Made by a program: the position numbers and the translations under genes. Of a stretch of 64,000 nucleotides of DNA, positions 21,153 to 32,889 are shown in pieces. Below the pieces are notes generated by a model, which was not told the origin of the DNA, did no database searches, and saw only the letters and a program-made list of their open reading frames with translations. The DNA is from Eustoma russellianum (lineage: Eukaryota; Streptophyta; Magnoliopsida; Gentianales; Gentianaceae), in assembly GCA_036186865.1 (NCBI GenBank), contig AP025075.1:15881788-15945787 (forward strand). The letters are read 5' to 3'. Numbering within the stretch: position 1 is the first letter of the stretch; every line of letters begins with the position of its first letter.

Positions 21153-23822
21153 TCAAATCATATCAGCGGGAATCATGCCTAATTTAGAACGAAGAGATTC
21201 ATATGTGGCTTGATTTAAGGCCTTTGTAAATATATCCGCTACTTGTGATTCTGTGCATACGTGATCTATGACAATATTACCATTGTTAACGTGATCACGA
21301 AGAAAGTGATAGCGTACTTCTATATGCTTAGCCTTAGAATGTAACACGGGGTTCTTAGACAAATTGATGACACTCATACTATCACAATATATAGGAATCT
21401 TATTTACGATAATTCCAAAGTCCGAAAGTTGTTGTTTTATCCACAACAACTGTGTGCAACAAAGGCTAAGAGCCATGTACTCAGCCTCAGTAGTGGACAA
21501 AGCAACACTTGCTTGCTTTTTGGAAAACCATGAAATAAGAGAATTTCCTATAAATTGGCAGGTTCCGCTCGTGCTTTTTCTATCTATTTTGCAGCCACCA
21601 TAATCTGCATCAGTGTAAGCATGTAAGTCAAATGTTGAATCCTTATCGTACCAAATACCTAAGGTGGGCGTATGCTTAATATAACGGAATATTCTTTTTA
21701 CTACATGTAAGTGTGACACCTTAGGTTCACTTTGAAAACGAGCACACATGCATACGCTAAACATGATGTCAGGCCTACTAGCAGTTAAATATAGCAAAGA
21801 ACCTATCATAGATCGATATAATCCATTATCAACGTCTTTACCATGTTCGTCCTTGTCTAATTTAGTAGTGACACTCATAGGGGTAGGGGATGGTTTCAAA
21901 TTTTCAAAATTAAACTTTTTGATCATGTCATTAACATATTTTGTTTGGCTTATATGAATTCCTTTACTTGTTTGCTTTATCTGTAAGCCAAGAAAATAAT
22001 TAAGTTCACCAACCATAGACATTTCAAATTCAGATTTCATGCAATTTTCAAAATCTTTAACAAGTCTATATGAGGTAGAGCCAAAAATAATGTCATCTAC
22101 ATAGATTTGAATAATAAGTAAATCTGATTTTTCTTGTTTCAAAAATAGTGTACTATCTATAGTACCACGTTTAAAATTATTTTCTGAAAGGAAAGTAGCA
22201 AAACGATCATACCATGCTCTCGGTGCTTGCTTTAGGCCATATAGTGCCTTCTTTAGTTTGTACACGTGATCTGGATGTTTCAAATCTTCAAAACCGGGTG
22301 GTTGCTTCACGTATACTTCTTCTTGTATGAATCCGTTTAGGAAAGCACTTTTTACATCCATTTGATATAATTTAAAATCTTTCATGCAAGCAATAGCAAG
22401 TAATAGTCGTATAGCTTCTAGACGTGCTACTGGTGCGAATGTTTCATCATAGTCAATTCCTTCTTCTTGATTATATCCTTGTGCAACAAGTCTTGCTTTA
22501 TTTCTAACAACCTTTCCTTCTTCATTCATTTTATTCCTAAATACCCACCTTGTGCCTATAATAGTCTTATCTTGTGGTCGTGGCACTAAATCCCATACAT
22601 CATTTCTAACAAATTGATTAAGTTCGTCATGCATAGCATCAATCCAAGAAGAATCACTCAAAGCATCATGCACATTTTTGGGCTCAATTTCAGAAATCAT
22701 AGCATGAAATTCATTTATTTCATCCGAAGTGATTCTTCTACGTGGTCGCACACCGTGAGTGAGGTCGCCTATGATGAGATCATGTGGGTGATCTCTATGC
22801 CATCTTGGTTGATTATTTTCTAAGTTATCATGCATTTCTATATGATCATGCATTTCTAGTGTCTCATTCATATCATGCATATCAAAAGAATCATTATCTT
22901 CATTCAAAACGGGTTTCAATTCAAAATCATCGTCATATTCCTTATCTTTATCAATCTCACCAAATTCATTGAATTTAACATGAATAGATTCTATAATTTG
23001 TCTAGTGAGAGGATCATAACATCTATATGCCTTTGAATTTATAGAATATCCAACAAAAATGCACTCAATTGATTTGGATTCAAATTTATCTAAATTATCT
23101 TTTGTATTCAAGACAAAACATTTGCATCCAAACACACGAAAATAGTCAATCTTAGGCATGCGATCATTCAAAATCTCATAAGGCGTCTTGTTTATTTTCT
23201 TTCTTATAGATAGGCGATTTACAATATAGCATGCACAATTTACGGCTTCCGCCCACAGAAATCTAGGCAATTTATTTTCGCAAAGCATAGTTCTAGCGAT
23301 TTCTTGTAGTGTACGATTTTTTCTTTCTACTATTCCATTTAGTTGTGGAGTTCTAGGTGGCGAAAACTCATGTTTAATTCCTTTTTCTTCACAAAATGAA
23401 ATCATCTCTTTGTTTTTAAACTCGCCGCCTCTATCGCTTCTTATCCTTTTCACATTTACACCGTATTGATTTTCAAGTTGTTTAATTAATTTAGCAATCT
23501 CTACGGCGCTATCATCCTTATGTGCAAGAAATAAAGTCCAAGTATAACGAGAAAAGTCATCAACAATTACGCATGCATAGTGACGCCCACCAAGGCTTGT
23601 AGTGCGACTAGGACCAAACAAATCGATATGCAATAGTTCTAATATTCTAGTCGTGCTTATTTCATTTTTCGGCTTAAGTGACTCACGTGTTTGTTTGCCT
23701 TTTATGCAAGATTCACACAACTGAAAGTTGTCTAAATCAAGCGTAGGCAATCCCCGTACTAGGTTCTTTCGTTGAAGTTTTTCTAGTGTGGAAATACCAA
23801 TGTGTCCTAAACGTCTATGCAT
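21153..23822 (-). CDS. pol: copia integrase, reverse transcriptase and RNase H (element B)
   Basis: An 889-codon open frame, nearly the same protein as in element A. The zinc finger HRRLGH...CESC is at the start. The core acidic residues fall in LLHIDLFG, RIRSDRGGEF and NGIVERKNRT. The RT has QIYVDDIIFG and the RNase H has TDADYGG and STTEAEY. The methionine at 23822 is not the true start: the upstream protease frame should run into this one, and a one-base deletion in TTTATGCATAG, where copy A has TTTGTGGCATAG, breaks the fusion near 23815. With that one lesion the polyprotein is otherwise open, suggesting very recent activity. Confidence 0.96.
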   Translation of the reverse strand: MHRRLGHIGISTLEKLQRKNLVRGLPTLDLDNFQLCESCIKGKQTRESLKPKNEISTTRILELLHIDLFGPSRTTSLGGRHYACVIVDDFSRYTWTLFLAHKDDSAVEIAKLIKQLENQYGVNVKRIRSDRGGEFKNKEMISFCEEKGIKHEFSPPRTPQLNGIVERKNRTLQEIARTMLCENKLPRFLWAEAVNCACYIVNRLSIRKKINKTPYEILNDRMPKIDYFRVFGCKCFVLNTKDNLDKFESKSIECIFVGYSINSKAYRCYDPLTRQIIESIHVKFNEFGEIDKDKEYDDDFELKPVLNEDNDSFDMHDMNETLEMHDHIEMHDNLENNQPRWHRDHPHDLIIGDLTHGVRPRRRITSDEINEFHAMISEIEPKNVHDALSDSSWIDAMHDELNQFVRNDVWDLVPRPQDKTIIGTRWVFRNKMNEEGKVVRNKARLVAQGYNQEEGIDYDETFAPVARLEAIRLLLAIACMKDFKLYQMDVKSAFLNGFIQEEVYVKQPPGFEDLKHPDHVYKLKKALYGLKQAPRAWYDRFATFLSENNFKRGTIDSTLFLKQEKSDLLIIQIYVDDIIFGSTSYRLVKDFENCMKSEFEMSMVGELNYFLGLQIKQTSKGIHISQTKYVNDMIKKFNFENLKPSPTPMSVTTKLDKDEHGKDVDNGLYRSMIGSLLYLTASRPDIMFSVCMCARFQSEPKVSHLHVVKRIFRYIKHTPTLGIWYDKDSTFDLHAYTDADYGGCKIDRKSTSGTCQFIGNSLISWFSKKQASVALSTTEAEYMALSLCCTQLLWIKQQLSDFGIIVNKIPIYCDSMSVINLSKNPVLHSKAKHIEVRYHFLRDHVNNGNIVIDHVCTESQVADIFTKALNQATYESLRSKLGMIPADMI

Positions 23823-24253
23823 AAATTCACATTGGGTTCATTTGTCATAAAACACTTAACTTTAGCGTCTACTACATCATCCATAGATAGCGTAAAAATA
23901 TTGCCTTCTCGTTTTCCTTTTAAAACGGTTTCTCCATTTTTATTTATTATATTGCAATAAGGGTGAGTAAAACACACATTGAAACCATTGTCAACAAATT
24001 GAGAAATACTAAGAAGATTGTAAGATAGGTTGCTTACCAAAAATACGTTGGAGATTTGGAGTGTGTTCGGATTACCAATAGTACCTTTTCCAATGATCTT
24101 GCCTTCATTGTTGTCTCCAAAGGTCACGGATCCGCCTTTTGTGACCTTCTTTAATTTGGAGAACAAGCTCGGGTCACCCGTCATGTGCCTCGAGCAACCA
24201 CTGTCAAGGAACCACTTTATTGATGTGTCTTTCGATGTGTGGTCTCCCTGCAA
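23807..24253 (-). CDS. pol: copia aspartic protease and linker (element B)
   Basis: An open frame of 148 codons containing WFLDSGCSRHMTGD, the DSG active site of a copia protease as found in Sireviruses, then LSYNLLSISQ and a GAG-pre-integrase stretch. It lies in a different frame from gag, which stops at 24309, so a frame change or stop bypass between gag and pol is implied. Its own end at 23807 is caused by the one-base deletion noted for the integrase frame. The start codon shown is not authentic. Confidence 0.88.
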   Translation of the reverse strand: MQGDHTSKDTSIKWFLDSGCSRHMTGDPSLFSKLKKVTKGGSVTFGDNNEGKIIGKGTIGNPNTLQISNVFLVSNLSYNLLSISQFVDNGFNVCFTHPYCNIINKNGETVLKGKREGNIFTLSMDDVVDAKVKCFMTNEPNVNLCIDV

Positions 24254-24308
24254 TGTGAAAAGGTGATTTAGGTACCCTTTTAATTTTGGGTCCTTTCGAG
24301 TTAGTTAA

Positions 24309-26224
24309 TCACCTTTTGGTAAAGGTACCTTTCGGTACCCATACTTGGGTGATCCTTCTCGGTCTATCAAATGGCAAGAATGTAGATGAAGGTGCAATAT
24401 AATAGACATGTGGTGCATACATTTTGGGTCTTTGCCCAAGGACTCCTCTATACTCGTTGAATGAAGGACGCTTTTGATATGTCCTTGTGTGTGTGTGCGT
24501 AGTGCGTGGATGATATGTATTTCGTGTATGCATTGTTCTTCTCTTTTCATATCTATATGGTACAACGTTATATTTCACATGATATGATGGAGTGGGGCGT
24601 GAGGAAGGGGGCGCTTTTTGCGTCATCTTAGACGCCACTTGCGGCTTAGGGATGTCTACTTTCTTAGACACAACAAACTTGGTTGGTTTGATTGATACTT
24701 CGTTAGTATCAACGTATCCCAGTCCAGTTTTGTCGCTGTCATGCTTTTGTGATAATATGATACGATGCAGCATGTTGGACCCTGTATCAAACTGTTTCAT
24801 CATTTTCTCTAAATCGGTATTCCTTGATTTCAAATTTGAAATCTCGGATTTCATTTCCTTATTTTGAGAGGTTAATGATGAAATCTTGGTTTTCAATGCA
24901 GTGATGACACATGAAGACTCTTTCTTTGAATCGCTTAATTGAGCGACAAGATTCTCGTTAGAAGATTCTAACAGTTTCTTGTCTTCAATTAATCGTTTCT
25001 TTTCTTTAGCGAGAGTCTTACTAAATTTGTGCAATTCTAGATACTGACTAAAAAGATCATCATAAGAAGGTTCAGAGTCAGAGTCAGAATCAGATGATAC
25101 CTCATTAGATGCTTTGGAAGCAAAGCAAACTTGAGCGGTCTCCTCTTCGGTCTCAGTTTCGGAATCTGATGAGTCACTCCAGGTGGAGGCCTTTAGAGCA
25201 CGTTTCCTTTGTTTGGGTTCTGAGACGAGTCTATTTTTGTTCCGCTCCTTGTCAGGGTATTTAGTAGTTTGTTTTTCTTTGTTTGGGCAGTCATATGATA
25301 GGTGTCCGAGTTTGCCGCATTCATAACATTTAATGTCTTTATCATTTGACTTGTTTTTATTTCTCTTAGATGTAGTGCCCTTGTTTTTATTTCTAAATGA
25401 CCTTCTCATAAATTTTCTTAGTCCTTTAGCCAATAAAATTAGGTCATCATTATCCGATTCGGAATCACTATCACCTACGTGATCGGAGGGAGGGGAGACG
25501 TATTCATTTGATTTAAAAGCAATGGCTTTACCTTGTTTAGATGATTCCGATTTCCGAATGGTGAGTTTATTTTCATAAACTTTAAGTGAACCGATTAGTT
25601 CTTCCATCTTTATTGATTTAGTCTCCTTGCTTTCCTCTATCGCAGTCACTTTAGGATTCCATTCAGAAGGAAGGCTTTGTAGGACTTTCTGTACCTTTTC
25701 CTGCGTAGTAAAAGCCTTACCAAGAGACTCAAGAGAGTTGTAGATGTTAGTCAAACGAAGATCCATATCTACAATAGACTCATTAGGCAATAATTTAAAA
25801 GACTCAAGTGTGGACATGAGCATGTTAATTTTTGACTCTTTTACTTGACTCGTGCCTTCGTGTTTCATTTCTAGTATCCTCCACATTTCTTGTGCACTCG
25901 AACAGTTTGACACATAACTAGACTCACTTTTACTTAATCCGTTTAAAAGCAATTGCATAGCCTAGCATTCATACTAAGTTTCTTTTTATCATCACTCGTA
26001 TATTCTTGTCTAGTTTTAATAACTTCTAAAGTAACTCCGTCTACAGTGGATACATTAGATGGGACATAAGGACCATCTTCAATGATTGACCAAAGATCTA
26101 TATCTATAGCCATAAGAAAAAGCTTCATCCTAAGTTTCCACTGAATAAACGACTCACCGTCAAAAAGTGGAGGCCTTTGGCTCGACATACCTTCTTGCTC
26201 GGTTTTGAGATTTGTGGATGCCAT
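24309..26224 (-). pseudogene. gag: Sirevirus gag of element B, one frameshift
   Basis: The start MASTNLKTEQEGM (26224) lies just inside the PBS. Order: RPPLFDGESFIQWKLRMKLF and the UBN2-like region to about residue 180 (EGTSQVKESKINML, LPSEWNPKVTAIEE); an acidic patch; zinc knuckle CYECGKLGHLSYDC near nt 25320; a long coiled coil (LELHKFSKTL to MMKQFDTG); and a basic Thr/His-rich tail ending VPKGTFTKR. About 640 residues in all, in keeping with the large Sirevirus gag. A single missing G near 25955 shifts the frame after SMNAR; otherwise it is open. Confidence 0.92.
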
Positions 26225-26264
26225 CTCACTGAATCGTTGGATTCCTTGAAGTGAGTATTCCTGC

Positions 26265-26276
26265 GCTCTGATACCA
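26265..26276 (-). promoter_or_regulatory. Primer-binding site of element B (initiator tRNA-Met)
   Basis: Minus strand TGGTATCAGAGC, complementary to the 3' end of plant initiator tRNA-Met, two bases inside the 5' LTR. It sets the direction of the element and the LTR boundary. Confidence 0.95.
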
Positions 26277-26278
26277 CT

Positions 26279-29200
26279 TGTAGGATCTGCAAGGCACCAC
26301 TAGAAGGGGGGGGGGTTGAATAGATGGTGTGGAAAGTATGCTTTTTAAAATTTCTTTAAACTTGAACAATTCAAGTTCTGAAAACAAATTCTGTTTTCAG
26401 GACCAGTTTTAAAACGTTTTTAAAACTAGGTTAGAGGTCTCCAAAAATTATGAAATTTTGAGAGAACTTAGCCTCAGATGTTATGAGGGTCCCCTAAAAA
26501 TTTCAAATTAAAATTCAACCTTTAACCCCTTCAAAAACCGTTGATACTCAGATTGTGCAAATCTGCCAGAAACAGTAGATGGCTTTGAAAAATTAATTCC
26601 TATTTGTGTGAACGTCCAAATGCTCTGAAAATTTGACCACTAACTCCTTATATACTATATTTAAATGGGTTGAAACAGTTTTGGAAAATTCTTTTGGGAA
26701 GTAGGTCAAATATAATCAAAGTCTCAACCTTTGCAAGTCTGAAAATCAGACTGCACTAGTCTCAGAACTTTTGACGTTTGATTGACTTATACTTATCCAA
26801 AAGGGTTGAAACTTGTTCCAAATTAACCCTAGAACGTGTAAGTATGTTTCTGGAAATTTTCGTAATTTTTGAAAATCGTTTACTATTTTTACGGATGCGA
26901 ACAAGAAGGATAAACAGTGCAGTAACTGAAAAGTAAATGCAGAAAGTAAATGGCACCAAGAATTTTATACTGGTTCGGTTATAAACAACCTACTCCAGTC
27001 TTCAAGGAACACCTTCCCTGGTTCACACTAATCACACACATGCAGTACACCTTACCGCAGGGTTGATAGAGTTACACCTAACTCCAACCCTTTACAAACC
27101 TTGTATGACGAGTACAATTCACACGAACACCGCCACCTCGCTAGAATGAAGATTGATCACACCTTGATCAATCTTTTACAAAGATGTATGAATGGTGGTT
27201 TATCTCAAGCCTATTCAAGATTGAAAGAATATGAATACAATAGGCTTTACAAGAAAAGAGAAAGAAAGAAAATGTAGGAGAAGAAGAGCTTGGCAATTTG
27301 ATCTCTTTAGAATGCAATGCTTGTTGTTGTTTTTGTTTGATCTCCTCTCTTCTCTTTTAATGTTGCAGCCATCCCCTATGGTAGTCTCCCCCTCTTGAAA
27401 ATTATCTTTTAAGTCCTTGAGAGAGTGTAAGACATCATTGTGACAATGCCTTGCTTACTTGGCATCTTCCTATTGGATCATCATTTAGTCTTTGCTTACT
27501 TGGCACCTCCTTATTGGCTCAATGTTGTCAACATGATGACATGGAAAAAATATGAGATTAACACTTTAAACATGTGCCAATATCAATCATAAAATTATTT
27601 CCATAATGCATAAGATTGTCACATAAATTGCAAGACAATATTTCTCCAAAAATGGGTAAGAAAATCGTCCATTATGATCATGCACATGCTGAAATTTCAG
27701 CATGTGTATCATTCATCTTTTATTCAAATTATTGCCTATTTTGCATTGATTTAATCCAACAATTCAATCATCATTTAGTGTGCAATATTCTCATCTTTTA
27801 TGGAATAAACATTAGACAATAATATGACCTAAATTTCGGCCATGCACACTCCTACACATGCTGAAATTTTCAGCATGTGTGATATTCAAATATATCACCA
27901 CTTTAATTCCATAAAATATTTAAAACACTTCCATATTGTCTTCTAATTAATCCACCTTAATCAAGACATAAAATATGAGTCATATTAATGAAAAAATCGG
28001 CCAGCACTAATTCTACATGCTGAAATTTTCAGCATGTGTTTCAAATGAGACAAAGTTTGAAACCTTACCTTTTGTAGCTTCTTTCTTTAAGTCACCAACT
28101 TTGTATGATTGATTCTTGACCAATCAATATGCCAACAAGGCTCCACATATGCTCCATCTCAGCTGTAGGGGCGTGTATACATGTATATGCATGTGCTGAA
28201 TTTCATTTTTGCTAACTTTGTAAAATAGTGCACATTTAATAATACACACATGTAATATTCCAATCAGCCCTTAATTTAATTTTCTAGAACACTTTAAGAT
28301 TTATATCATATGTAAAAAGTGTCTAGATACGTGTCACATGATGTACAAGAAAAACGTTCCATGTTATGTGCGTAGAAAACCGAATTTTCGATATTTATCG
28401 ATTACCCGATTTTTCTCTAATTTAAATTCCAACTTTTGCACATGTTATATATATTATGTTATACATAATATATATAATATATACTTTAAATCTCAGCACT
28501 TGGCTGGTTTAAAGTGGTACCATTAGCATGTGACAAAATTAAACTTGGAATCTTCACATTTTGGCCTTAATGTGGAGTAATTTGTGTGTGCCAACATGGA
28601 AAGTATTTTTGGCTGAATGTGTCATGTATAGCACGAAATTTACACCATATTTTGATGTATATGGGCTGGCCATTTATTTATGGCAAGTACGTGATTCGTT
28701 GGCGAAGTTTCGGTATTCGCCCGATACGACAAATTTCGATTTAGAACCTTTTATCGTGTCGTATTTAATTTGTCATCACCATATCTTATATCATATGATA
28801 TAAGACCTGAATATACTCATAAATATGAGTTAAGTATAGTGGTGTGACGTTAACGTACGTACGTAAAATATATAACGTGTCGGTAGTACGTTGGAATACA
28901 TGTGTATGTGCCTTTATTTAAAAAATCTGAAAATATGTATAATATATGTGTATTTGGCGTGTACATTAATGATGGAGAGGAGGAGAAGACTTTCCTTCCT
29001 TAGCCTTGTTGCCTTTGTGCCTTTTCCAAATGAAGCTTCCTTTAATGAACTACTTAGTTTATTAAACTAAGTACTTCACTTAATGAACTAATTTAGTTCA
29101 TTAATGGTGGCACCTGAAAATAGTATAAACACAACAAATGTTTGCCATATGATGTAAGCTTTAATGCTTCATGGCTCGTTAGTACGGCAACATAATATAT

Positions 29201-29327
29201 AAGCTAAATAAGGCAAGTAATGGCAAGTTATCATGCACACATGTACACATTTATATATGTTTATGCACGTTTATGTATACATTCAAGACACTTATTTTGA
29301 AATCACTCAAACCCCCTTATCTTTACA
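26279..29327 (-). repeat. 5' LTR of element B (3,049 bp)
   Basis: Same termini and inner structure as the copy at 17842-20894, with about 15 base differences seen by eye. Palindromes lie near 27683, 27854 and 28015. It is followed at 29328-29332 by AGTGG, the right target duplication, and then LINE-a coding sequence. Confidence 0.95.
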
Positions 29328-29332
29328 AGTGG

Positions 29333-32300
29333 GGGGAGATTTTAATACCTTTAGTACACTTGACGAACATCGCGGCCGCTCTTCCCCTACACTTCGGCAA
29401 CTGCAGGACTTCAATAATTGTATACAAGAATGTGATCTCCAAGAAATTCCTTTTCAAGGATCTCTATTCACATGGTGTGATGGATAGGGGTTAGGTCGGG
29501 TTTGTCATCGATTAGATCATTTCCTTTGCAATTCTGCATTTACAGACCTGTTCCCATCCATTTTATGTCAACATCTCTCCAGGGTAACGTTGGATCATTC
29601 TCCTGTTCTGCTTCAATGTGACATTGAAACAACGCGGGTACCATCTGTGTTCAGATACTTGGATGTTTGGGCCACACATCCGGATTTTGATTCACTTGTT
29701 CAACATCATTGGCAATCCTTCAAAACAGTAGGAGGCATGTGGGGGCTATACGATAAGCTTCGACTCCTAAAGCACCAACTAATAAAATGGAATAAGGAAG
29801 TTTTTGGAAATATTTTTGATGCAGTAGCAGTCGCGGAAGAGGAAGTTATCAAACATGAAAAGGCTTATGATGAATTCCAAACAGACGTTCTGAGAGAACA
29901 ATATCATCGAAGCCAAGCCCAGTTAAAAGTGGCTCAAAATAGAGCATTCCTTTATTGGAAGCAAAAGGCTAATGTCAAATGGTTAAATGAAGGGGATGCT
30001 AATACAGTATTTTATCATCAAACTGTCAAAGACAAGCGCAAGCGCCAGACTATACGCATGATTCGACGTGCTGATGGTGTTGATTGTATTCTAGCAGCTG
30101 ACATTGAGGCGGAGGCAATTCTTTATTTTTCCACGTTATTTGCGGCTGAACCTATTCATGAGGTTGACTCTATTTTGCAATTTGTCCCAACAGTTGTAAT
30201 GGTAGAGGATAACATAAATCTACAAAACATGCCTACCCTGCAAGAGATACAAGCTGCAGTGTGGGATCTTAGCTCCACCAGCACCGCAGGACCAGACGGA
30301 TATCCAGGATCATTTTACAGGCATTTCTAGAATCATATATATCTTGATGTGCAAAAAGCAATCCAAGAATTTTTCCTGGATGTCATGATGCCAAAGAAGA
30401 TGGCTACAGCGTCCATTGTCCTCATCCCCAAAGTGAAGATACCGTTGACTTTCGCAGATTATAGACCAATATGTTTAACCAACTTCATCTCTAAGGTGAT
30501 TACACGGTTGATATCGACTAGGCTCTCTCCTTTGCTTCCTAGGATTATCTCGCAAGAACAAGCAGGTTTTATGCAACGCATAAGCATTACTAAGCAGATT
30601 CTACTAGCGCAAGAAATGGTTCACGTCATTGATAAGAAGACAAGAGGGGGCCATGTTATGATCAAACTAGATATGGTAAAGGCCTTCGACCGAGTAAGTT
30701 GGCAGTACTTATAGCTTCTCTTGCAAAAGTTGGGATTTCATCCACGGATTACTCGCATGCTGATAAATAATTTACATGCCACTCGTTGTTCAATCCTATT
30801 AAATGGTAAGCAAGTTTGTTTCTTCCTTGTGGGGAGGGGGATGAAGCAAGGCGACCCACTATCGCCACTCTTGTTTATCATTGCATCAGAGGGTTTCTCT
30901 CGTGGGCTTAAGGCTATGATTTCTCAGGGGGCAATAAAGGGTTTTCATGCGGGTCGCACACCATGTGTCTCACATTTAGGGTTTGCAGACGATTTGCTGA
31001 TATTCCTAAATGGCTCAACAAATAACCTTCAAAAGTTTCGCACGTTCTTGTCTGCATATCAAGCGGCTTCTGGTCAGCTTGTTAATTATCACAAAAGCCA
31101 AGTTGTGGTGGGGAACTGTGTTTCCGGTGTGGCTGCATCGCAGGCTTTTGGTATGCGTCTTACATCGCTGCCTACTAAATATTTGGGATCATTCTTATAT
31201 AAAGGAATTAATAGAGCCCGCTATTGTCTATCGCTTGTTCAACACTTTAATGCTAAGCTGCATTCTTGGTCTGCTAAATTGCTATCGATGGCAGGTCGGG
31301 TCGTCCTCATCAAACATGTTCTTAACTCCATGCCATTGCAGATTATTGCTAGCTCTCGATTGCCCAAAGGAGTCATTGCCATATTAAATCAGAAGATGGC
31401 TAATTTCCTATGGGGAGGCCGCCATCATTGGAGCTCCTGGACTTCGGTTTGTAAATCAAAAGAGGAAGGCGGCCTTGTCATCCGGCACCTTTTGCATATA
31501 CAAAAATCATATGAATGTCAATTATGGTGGAAATATCATCACGAAAATACGCTCTGGGCTACATACTGCAAAGCAAAATATGGCAATCGTATCAACATGT
31601 ACGCACATATCTATGATTCACCATTGTGGAAGAGGTTATGCCGCATTGATAATTTCATGCAAGGACATGTGGAGCAAGTACAAAATATATTCAACTGGAT
31701 CCCAAAAAGCAATGGTCTATTTTCTCTTAAATTTGCTTATCTCACTATCAGCACCACTAGAACTAGCATTCCTAATCATCGCTATATCTGGTGGCCAAAT
31801 GCGCAACCGAGTATGTGCATACTCCTCTGGCGTCTTTGGACAAACTCCCTGCCATTGGTGGAAAGCCTTTCGTTATGGCAAACTATATATCCAACACAAC
31901 GTGTCTTCTGCCGTTGTTTTTCTGATACTACGGACCATATACTTCTTCATTGTATGCACATTCGACCAATATGGATTCAAGCCTCAATACTCTTCTCTGG
32001 GCCATTCCCCCGACAAGAATCTGATAAACAACATCTTCGAAGATGGTGGCGCCTTTCCTCACTCTCAACTATGTCTGGCCAACTCAAGTCAGTAGCTCCA
32101 TCTATTATTACTTGGGAAATCTGGAAAATATATGCAGCCATTCGATTTGGGGATGAAACATTCAGCTATCGGACTTTATATGAGCACGTTCGTACGTCAA
32201 TCTTCACATGGTGTGCAGCGATGAGTGGCAAGAAATTTGCACAACCAGTACCACATCTTCAGTCCTTTCACTTTGCACCTTTGATATGCCGCAAGAAGCT

Positions 32301-32792
32301 ACGTCTAATCAAGTGGACTCTTCCTCCATCCGACCGAGTCAAACTTAATATAGATGCGGCAGTGGGCAAAAAATCAGCTGCGGGTAGTGCTACAGCCATC
32401 TGGTCTCCGCTATCTGCTTTTCACTCCCGCCACTGTCTCCATTGAGAGCTGATATACAAGCGATGTTGCTCTCTCTCATTTATTATGCGTCAACTCAACC
32501 GCAACTCATTGTGGAGACGGATTGTAAATCCATCCTCTCACTTATACCGAACAAAGAGGTTATCACGGGAACTTTAGCAGATGATATTGCTAGGCTCACG
32601 GTTTTCATGACTCTCAATCAAGCTACATTGCAATATAGTCCTCGACAAGCCAACACAGCTGCACACTTTTTAGCGCGACATGGTTATCACACTCAAGGGG
32701 TGCGCAATTATGCCAGTTTACGTGAGCTTCCTTGTGAGGTGCGTGGTGCAATACACATGGATCTACATCAACTTCCCACCTTTCGACTCTAA
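29333..32792 (+). pseudogene. LINE-a ORF2, 3' part: endonuclease end, RT, zf-RVT, RNase H
   Basis: Continues the frame broken at 17841: GGDFNTF, then the endonuclease LDHSPVLL. The RT domain shows AGPDGYPGSFYRHF, YRPICLTNFISKV, KLDMVKAFDRVSW, MKQGDPLSPLLF and GFADDLLIF (FADD at 30982-30993). A zf-RVT-like Cys/His region lies near 31770-32000, then RNase H (KLNIDAAVG, VETDCKSIL, ANTAAHFLAR). The frame has three stops, all TAG (29485, 30328, 30712), and one frameshift near 32430. The 30328 stop falls where tryptophan is expected. The ORF2 stop is at 32790-32792. Confidence 0.93.
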
Positions 32793-32823
32793 CATGTCTC
32801 ACATAGTGTTGGCGTTTATTTGA

Positions 32824-32889
32824 TCTGGTTGCCTGTGTAAATATACGCAGGCAACGTGGGTGCGTACTCGATCTCTCATTCAGCTCTTC
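32824..32889 (+). other. LINE-a candidate third reading frame, first part
   Basis: After the ORF2 stop, a TGA at 32821 is followed by a frame, +1 to ORF2, that is open up to Sirevirus C (32889). It continues in frame from 42447 when C and one TCTTC copy are removed. This part reads KYTQATWVRTRSLIQLF; LINE-b has DTGRIGTHRS at the equivalent place. See the LINE-b entry for the argument. Confidence 0.35.
32828..32855 (+). other. Hairpin 1 of the LINE-a 3' region
   Basis: Twelve-base arms GTTGCCTGTGTA and TACGCAGGCAAC (one G-U pair in RNA) with a four-base loop, starting 36 bases after the ORF2 stop. It is followed by GTGGGTGCGTACTC. LINE-b and LINE-c have hairpins at the same place with different stem sequences but the same kind of downstream tag. 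Confidence 0.75.

Larger units (their letters stand above)
17842..29327 (-). mobile_element. Sirevirus-type copia element B, complete and young
   Basis: An 11.5 kb element with both LTRs, PBS, gag, protease, integrase, RT, RNase H and PPT series, reading right to left. By eye the LTRs differ at about 15 substitutions plus a G-run length change over 3.05 kb, about 0.5 per cent. At a commonly used plant LTR rate this means a few hundred thousand years (inference). Two single-base lesions, in gag near 25955 and before integrase near 23815, are the main defects seen. There is no envelope-like ORF: only about 260 bp separate pol from the 3' LTR. Confidence 0.95.

Noticed and set aside
24251..24311. 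Short intron joining gag to protease in element B (GTGATT...TTGCAG)
   Set aside because: Joining at these sites does not put protease in frame with gag, and 61 bases is short for a plant intron.
31010..32095. 125- and 206-codon frames overlapping LINE-a ORF2
   Set aside because: Shadows of the RT frame without motifs of their own.
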